A stretch of DNA of 9,937 nt from Nitrospinota bacterium (lineage in GTDB: Bacteria > Tectomicrobia > Entotheonellia > J063): the NCBI GenBank assembly GCA_003696125.1, contig RFHZ01000394.1:1-9937 (forward strand), in the 5' to 3' direction. The translations under genes were made by a program, and so were the position numbers. The notes beneath the pieces are model-generated. The model was given only the letters and a program-made list of their open reading frames with translations, was not told the DNA's origin and ran no database searches. This document shows, piece by piece, positions 5,962 to 9,937 of this stretch. Within the stretch, counting starts at the first letter, position 1. Every line of letters begins with the position of its first letter.

Positions 5962-6028
5962 GAGGCGCGTGAAGCCGGTCAAAAAACTGGTCTCAGGGAG
6001 TTGGACCGGAGAGGCGCGCCTCTTTTTT
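5962..6028 (+). terminator. Terminator or attenuator between tctC and tctB with two alternative folds
   Basis: Fold one: GAGGCGCG (5962-5969) pairs with CGCGCCTC (6015-6022), and CCGGTC (5975-5980) pairs with GACCGG (6004-6009), separated by a 5-by-5 internal loop. Fold two: the 14-base palindrome AGAGGCGCGCCTCT (6010-6023) makes its own 5-bp stem with a CGCG loop. Both end directly in six T residues (6023-6028). Partial read-through would lower tctBA relative to tctC. Confidence 0.68.
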
Positions 6029-6061
6029 CCACCGGGCACGTAACCTCTTGGCTTGCTAATG

Positions 6062-6100
6062 CCTGACCACAGGAGGTATCAAAGTGGGGAAGTGGTCAGG
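6062..6100 (+). promoter_or_regulatory. Inverted repeat enclosing the tctB ribosome site and start codon
   Basis: CCTGACCAC (6062-6070) and GTGGTCAGG (6092-6100) are perfect 9-bp arms. The 21-base loop between them holds AGGAGGT (6071-6077) and the GTG start (6084). As RNA, this displays or restrains the ribosome site. As DNA, the arms contain TGGTC half-sites about 30 bp centre to centre, similar to halves of the GntR operator at 501-517. Confidence 0.6.
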
Positions 6101-6608
6101 AACAGGTACTGGACATCATCAGCAGGAAGAGTGGTGGTCTATGCGCAAAGGTGATATTCTCTTTGCTCTGCTTTTGCTGGCAGTAGCCATCATCACCATG
6201 TTTGAGGCGGCGAAACTCAGGATAGGGTGGGTTCCTGGGGCCGGTCCGGGAGGAGGGGCCTTTCCCTTCTGGATAGCGGCCTTGATGGCCTTACTCTGTA
6301 TCATCATCATCCTGCGAGCCCTGTTCGGCCACCAGATGCAGGGCCCCTTTTTTGTCAGTAGAGAAGGGGCGAGAACGGTGATCAAGGTGGCCCTCTTATT
6401 CTCGGCTGCCGTCGCTTCGATCTCGATCCTGGGTTTCTATGGGGCCATGTTTGCCCTTTTTCTCATTTACCTGAAGGGGTTAGGCCGGCATAAGTGGAGT
6501 ACCACCATCCTGGTGGCTATTCTCGTCCCTTTGGGGCTGTACCTCTTTTTCGATGTGTTCCTGCTGGTACCCTTACCCAAAGGGATGCTGGAGTTTTTCT
6601 TCTACTAG
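6084..6608 (+). CDS. tctB: TTT-type transporter small membrane subunit (TctB family)
   Basis: This 174-residue protein is the small, poorly conserved membrane partner of TctA. Four hydrophobic helices are visible, around residues 24-40, 57-77, 95-115 and 141-160, which is the family pattern. The motif GPGGGAFPFWIA after the first helix and the closing PLPKG turn are typical of TctB. The GTG at 6084 is backed by an ideal AGGAGGT six bases upstream. ATG 6141 would give MRKGDILFALLL, which looks like the usual family start, but its ribosome site is weak; the 19-residue polar extension is otherwise unexplained. It follows tctC after a terminator-like structure and precedes tctA, so it is part of one importer. 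Confidence 0.9.
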   Translation: MGKWSGTGTGHHQQEEWWSMRKGDILFALLLLAVAIITMFEAAKLRIGWVPGAGPGGGAFPFWIAALMALLCIIIILRALFGHQMQGPFFVSREGARTVIKVALLFSAAVASISILGFYGAMFALFLIYLKGLGRHKWSTTILVAILVPLGLYLFFDVFLLVPLPKGMLEFFFY

Positions 6609-6622
6609 AGGCAGTGAGCAAG

Positions 6623-6647
6623 GCTCCCCTATATAGGGCAGGGGGGC
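6623..6647 (+). promoter_or_regulatory. GC-rich hairpin in the tctB-tctA gap
   Basis: GCTCCCC (6623-6629) can pair with GGGGGGC (6641-6647) including one wobble. A competing 12-base palindrome CCCTATATAGGG lies at 6627-6638. No T-run follows. It is modest evidence for a folded spacer between the two membrane genes. Confidence 0.35.
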
Positions 6648-6680
6648 GGTCCGATTCCCACCTGTGGGAGAAGGGGGAAG

Positions 6681-6688
6681 GGAGGGAG
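6681..6688 (+). promoter_or_regulatory. Ribosome binding site that fixes the tctA start
   Basis: GGAGGGAG lies 8 bases before ATG 6697. The in-frame GTG at 6664 is upstream of this site, lies within a small stem (6656-6669), and would only add a glycine- and glutamate-rich tail unlike the family. Confidence 0.8.
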
Positions 6689-6696
6689 ATACGAGC

Positions 6697-8250
6697 ATGG
6701 ATAGTATGGGGAGTGTCCTTCAGGATCTGCTCTTCGGATTTCAGGTTGCATTAACACCCTTTAACTTGAGCATTGCCGCGATCGGTGTGGTGTTGGGAAC
6801 GATCATCGGTGCGGTACCTGGACTCGGTCCCTCTAACGGTGTGGCCATCCTCCTCCCGGTGACCTTCCTCGTCCCGGCCAATGCAGCCATCATCTTCGTT
6901 GCCGGTATCTACTACGGCGCCTGTTATGGAGGGGCTATCTCCTCCATCCTCCTGGGTATTCCCGGTGATTCGATTGCCGTGGCCACCACCTTTGATGGAC
7001 GTCCCTTAGCCCTCAAGGGGAGAGGAGCGCAGGCACTCATTACGGCAGCAGCCAGCTCTTTTGTGGGAGGGACGGTCGGTATCGTCCTCATAACCACGCT
7101 GGCCCTCCCCCTGGCTAACTTTGCCCTCAAGTTCGGCCCACCGGAAAACTTTGCCATCATGATGCTCGCCTTTGCCACCTTTGTCGGCCTGGGTGGTCGG
7201 GACCCCTTCAAATCCCTGGTCTCGGTCTGCCTGGGACTCATCGCCAGTGCCATCGGGATCGATATCATCGGTGGCATGCCGCGTCTCATCTATGGAGGCT
7301 ATGCCGGCTTCTACCACGGTATCAGCTTCCTGGTCGTCACCATCGGGGTTTACGGTATCGGGGAGATCCTGGCCACGGTGGAGGAGAATATTCATTTTGA
7401 GATCACCAAGACCCGTATCCGGTGGCATCACTATGTGGAGACCTTTAAGGAGATTGTCCGCTACTGGAACACGTTTATTCGATCCGCCTTGTTCGGGTAC
7501 TTCATCGGGCTGGTCCCGGCTGCAGGTGCTACCCCGGCGGCCTTCATGAGTTATGGCCTGACCAAGCGCTTCGGCAGGGATCGGGATAAACTGGGTGAGG
7601 GGTGCCTGGAAGGGGTGGTGGCCCCGGAGACGGCCAACAACGCGGCCAGCACCGGTGCTTTCCTCCCCATGCTGACCATGGGTATCCCCGGTTCACCTAC
7701 CACGGCGGTTATCCTGGGTGCCCTGATCGTGTGGGGACTGCGTCCCGGTCCTCTCCTCTTCATCGAACACCGAGACTTTGCCTGGGGCCTGATTGCCAGC
7801 CTCTATACCAGTAACATCGTGGCCGTATTGCTGAATACACTGGCCATTCCCGTCTTTGTCGCCATCCTCCGCATCCCCTTTACCGTCATGGCTCCCCTGG
7901 TCGTGGCCCTGAGTGTCTCCGGAGGATTTGCCGCCGATCAGGCCTATATCGATATCTGGTGGGTATTGATCTTCGGGCTGGCCGGGTACATGTTTAAGAA
8001 GCTCCACTACCCGATAGCCCCCCTCATCCTGGCCCTGGTGTTAGGGGATATGACCGAGACGGCGTTGCGACAGAGCCTGGTGATGTCCCAGGGATCGCTC
8101 GCCATCTTCTTCACCCGGCCTATTTCCCTGGCCTTCATGATCATCGCCATCCTGCTCTTCTTAACCCCGGTCTTCCAGGCCCTCCTCAAGCGGGCCCGCA
8201 CGCAGAGACGTATGGCCGAAGAGGTTCCCCAGACCACGGTAGATGTCTAA
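6697..8250 (+). CDS. tctA: TTT-type transporter large permease subunit (TctA family)
   Basis: This 517-residue polytopic inner-membrane protein has the normal TctA length and about a dozen hydrophobic segments. It forms the translocation path of a secondary importer driven by a proton or sodium gradient, fed by TctC. Conserved glycine/proline loops are clear: VLGTIIGAVPGLGPSNG from 32, YGGAISSILLGIPGD soon after, and the second-half APETANNAASTGAFLPMLTM (309-328) leading into GIPGSPTTAVILGAL. These two PG-type loops are thought to line the transport site. The C-terminus is basic and cytoplasmic. It completes the three-part importer next to the oxidoreductase. All key motifs are intact and no frameshift was seen. 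The substrate is inferred only from context. Confidence 0.96.
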   Translation: MDSMGSVLQDLLFGFQVALTPFNLSIAAIGVVLGTIIGAVPGLGPSNGVAILLPVTFLVPANAAIIFVAGIYYGACYGGAISSILLGIPGDSIAVATTFDGRPLALKGRGAQALITAAASSFVGGTVGIVLITTLALPLANFALKFGPPENFAIMMLAFATFVGLGGRDPFKSLVSVCLGLIASAIGIDIIGGMPRLIYGGYAGFYHGISFLVVTIGVYGIGEILATVEENIHFEITKTRIRWHHYVETFKEIVRYWNTFIRSALFGYFIGLVPAAGATPAAFMSYGLTKRFGRDRDKLGEGCLEGVVAPETANNAASTGAFLPMLTMGIPGSPTTAVILGALIVWGLRPGPLLFIEHRDFAWGLIASLYTSNIVAVLLNTLAIPVFVAILRIPFTVMAPLVVALSVSGGFAADQAYIDIWWVLIFGLAGYMFKKLHYPIAPLILALVLGDMTETALRQSLVMSQGSLAIFFTRPISLAFMIIAILLFLTPVFQALLKRARTQRRMAEEVPQTTVDV

Positions 8251-8475
8251 GAAAGGAGCTCTTCTTCCCTCCATCTCCGTGAGCAGGCAGGTCGGCACTG
8301 GGCTCACAAGGCCGATCGCCAGCCAGAGGGGAAGGCCGAAGCGAGAATACCCGAAAAAGTGTTTGCATTTTCCCTTTCCCTCCTGTACCCTACCTGAGGA
8401 CCTTAGCTCCCTGGAACCGTAGCAGTGACCTGTTTTTTTCATCATCGTTTCTACCGGTAAGGTAGCCTGGAAACC
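8251..8475. other. Intergenic region between tctA and the exchanger
   Basis: These 225 bases are the longest gene-free stretch. GTGAGC (8279-8284) can pair with GCTCAC (8302-8307) across a 17-base loop. Seven T residues (8433-8439) follow no convincing stem. CTACC-GGTAA-GGTAG (8451-8465) is a 5-bp stem just before the next start. A possible -35 TTGCAT (8363-8368), 17 bases before TACCCT (8386-8391), is weak. I see no clear terminator or promoter here. Confidence 0.5.
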
Positions 8476-9426
8476 ATGGAGGGAAACGCTCTGATCAGTA
8501 CTCTGCTTTTCGTCGTGGGTCTTGCCCTGCTCATCAAGGGGAGCGATGCCTTTATCGAAGGGGCGGCCTATATTGCGCGATACTACCGTGTTTCCGAAGC
8601 GATCATCGGCATCACCCTGGTCTCCATGGGGACCTCTCTGCCGGAACTGGCCTCTGATACCTATGCTTCCTACCTGGGGAAGGGGCTGCTGGCAGTAGGG
8701 GATATTGTGGGGAGTAACATCACCAATGTGGCCCTGGTGCTGGGACTGGGAGTGGCGGCGGTCCCGGGCATTGCCGTGAATCGGACCATGGCCGTACGAG
8801 ACGGTTTCATAATGCTTATCGCCCTCTCCTTCTTCGCCTTTCTCGCCTGGGGAGATATCTCCCGCCTGGAGGGAACCCTGCTCCTGCTCGGTTTTGCTTC
8901 TTATCTCTTCTTCCTTTACCGGCAACAGCAGAAAGAGCTGGCCTCCTGGGTCGAGGTGGAGGAGGTTACGGGGAGGATTCGCAGCATCCGTACCGCCTTT
9001 GTCATGCTGGTGGTGGGAGGAGGGGTGGTCTTTTTGGGGTCCCGCCTGGTGGTGGATGGGGCGGTAACGATTGCCCGCATTCTGGGGGTAGCGGAGAGTA
9101 TCATCGGTGCCACCATCATGGCCTTTGGTACCTCGGTCCCGGAGCTGGCCGTGACCGTCGGTGGACTGGTCAAGAAGCATACGGATATCTCGGTAGGGAA
9201 CATCATCGGCAGCAACATCTTCAATGTGATGTGGATCATCGGCGTTTCTTCCCTGGTTCGTCCCCTCCCGGTAGACGATGCCCTCCTATTCGTTCATATC
9301 CCGGTGATGCTGGCCGTCTCCTTCCTCCTGGTCTTCTTCATGCTGAGAAGGGGGGAGCTCCTGCGCTGGCAGGGGGTGGTTTTTCTCCTCATCTATACCC
9401 TCTTTGTCGGGTATAACTATTTTTGA
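8476..9426 (+). CDS. Calcium/cation antiporter, CaCA family (YrbG-like Na+/Ca2+ exchanger)
   Basis: This 316-residue membrane protein has about ten helices in two inverted halves, the normal build of bacterial CaCA exchangers that expel Ca2+ against Na+ or H+. Each half has the ion-binding alpha repeat: GTSLPE (52-57) with GDIVGSNITN (75-84), and GTSVPE (218-223) with GNIIGSNIFN (241-250). The acidic Glu57 and Glu223 expected for Ca2+ coordination are present. The first repeat has Asp76 where the second has Asn242. A charged cytoplasmic loop joins the halves (about 148-170). The ATG at 8476 has only a weak ribosome site (AAGG, distant), so expression may be low. It is 225 bases from tctA, so co-transcription is unsure. 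The 3' end overlaps the opposite-strand ABC gene by 10 bp. The family is secure; the exact counter-ion is not. Confidence 0.93.
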   Translation: MEGNALISTLLFVVGLALLIKGSDAFIEGAAYIARYYRVSEAIIGITLVSMGTSLPELASDTYASYLGKGLLAVGDIVGSNITNVALVLGLGVAAVPGIAVNRTMAVRDGFIMLIALSFFAFLAWGDISRLEGTLLLLGFASYLFFLYRQQQKELASWVEVEEVTGRIRSIRTAFVMLVVGGGVVFLGSRLVVDGAVTIARILGVAESIIGATIMAFGTSVPELAVTVGGLVKKHTDISVGNIIGSNIFNVMWIIGVSSLVRPLPVDDALLFVHIPVMLAVSFLLVFFMLRRGELLRWQGVVFLLIYTLFVGYNYF

Positions 9427-9937
9427 TCCGGCGCTGGAGGGGGAGAGGTGTAGAGATGACAGGCCACGAGATGGTTGGTATCTGCCGCCTCCAGAGGGGG
9501 ATCGACCTGACGGCAGATGTCCATGCGGGCCGGACAGCGGTTATAGAAGCGGCAGCCGGGAGGGAGATCGATCGGGTTGGGGAGTTCCCCTTCCAGCAGG
9601 ATGGCCGGATTGTCAAAGATAGAGCTCTGCCCATCGCCGATCTGGGGGATGGCGGAGAGGAGGGCCTGGGTATAGGGGTGAAGGGGATGGGTAAAGAGGA
9701 TACGGGAGGGGCTGAGCTCGACGATCTTCCCCAGGTACATCACGGCCACACGATGGCTGATGTACTTGATGACGCTCAGGTTGTGGGAGACGAAGAGATA
9801 GCTGAGACCGAGTCGCTCGCGCAGGTCGATAAAGAGGTTCAGGATCTGGGCCTGTCCAGAGACATCGAGGGCCGAGACCGCTTCATCGGCGACGATAAGA
9901 CGGGGGCGTACCGACAGGGCGCGGGCAATGGCCACCC
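9417..9937 (-). CDS. Oligopeptide/dipeptide ABC transporter ATP-binding protein (OppF/DppF-like), partial
   Basis: Only the last 170 or so residues are inside the window; the gene continues past 9937. The visible part begins just after the ABC signature (VAIARAL). It has Walker B LIVADEAVSALDVSGQAQ, with Ala in place of the common Pro after the catalytic Glu, then the H-loop LFVSHNLSVIKYIS. The C-terminal oligopeptide-transporter extension follows: HPYTQALLSAIP, then GCRFYNRCPARMDIC and a final VACHL, with the four cysteines typical of this subfamily. It would power uptake of peptides, nickel or similar solutes together with permease genes beyond the edge. Orientation is opposite to all other genes here, so it belongs to a separate unit. 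The first GTG at the edge is an internal Val codon, not a start. Confidence 0.92.
   Translation of the reverse strand, partial: VAIARALSVRPRLIVADEAVSALDVSGQAQILNLFIDLRERLGLSYLFVSHNLSVIKYISHRVAVMYLGKIVELSPSRILFTHPLHPYTQALLSAIPQIGDGQSSIFDNPAILLEGELPNPIDLPPGCRFYNRCPARMDICRQVDPPLEAADTNHLVACHLYTSPPPAPDQK

Noticed and set aside
8363-8391. Promoter for the exchanger
   Set aside because: The TTGCAT to TACCCT pair has the right spacing, but the -10 box matches only three of six positions. It is too weak to call.
8433-8439. Seven T residues as terminator of the tct genes
   Set aside because: No stable stem directly precedes them.

Overview
The window is a gene-dense, moderately GC-rich bacterial segment with nearly every gene on the + strand. 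Its core encodes an oxygen-sensitive, ferredoxin-linked 2-oxoacid oxidoreductase, so the host is very likely an anaerobe. G-rich Shine-Dalgarno sites and a plain sigma70-type promoter are present. I cannot assign a phylum: acetogenic or sulfate-reducing Firmicutes and Desulfobacterota-type anaerobes would all fit.

Layout: (1) 22-468, a hotdog-fold acyl-CoA thioesterase that ends an upstream unit and carries a perfect 24-bp palindrome. (2) 477-1332, a strong promoter with a GntR-type operator over its start point, four tandem 8-bp repeats, and a FadR/FCD-type GntR regulator. (3) 1401-4798, three tightly coupled genes for a ferredoxin-dependent 2-oxoacid oxidoreductase in the order fused gamma-delta, alpha, beta. 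Architecture and active-site residues match oxalate oxidoreductase (OOR) of Moorella better than pyruvate or 2-oxoglutarate enzymes. (4) 4935-8250, a complete tripartite tricarboxylate transporter: binding protein TctC, small membrane protein TctB, large permease TctA. Strong RNA structures lie before tctC and between tctC and tctB. (5) 8476-9426, a Ca2+/cation exchanger. (6) 9417 to the window end, minus strand, the 3' part of an oligopeptide/dipeptide-type ABC ATPase, overlapping the exchanger tail to tail by 10 bp.

Working model (inference): a carboxylate-sensing GntR regulator controls a module in which a periplasmic TctC captures a small dicarboxylate, TctAB imports it with a cation gradient, and the OOR-like complex splits it to CO2 and reduced ferredoxin. 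If the substrate is oxalate, this would be an oxalate-use locus with a TTT-type importer in place of the known OxlT antiporter. The neighbouring Ca2+ exchanger could then relate to calcium oxalate. Substrate identity is not proven by sequence alone.

No gene-free stretch exceeds 300 bases. The longest, 8251-8475, holds no clear element. No tRNA, rRNA, CRISPR array or mobile element was seen.
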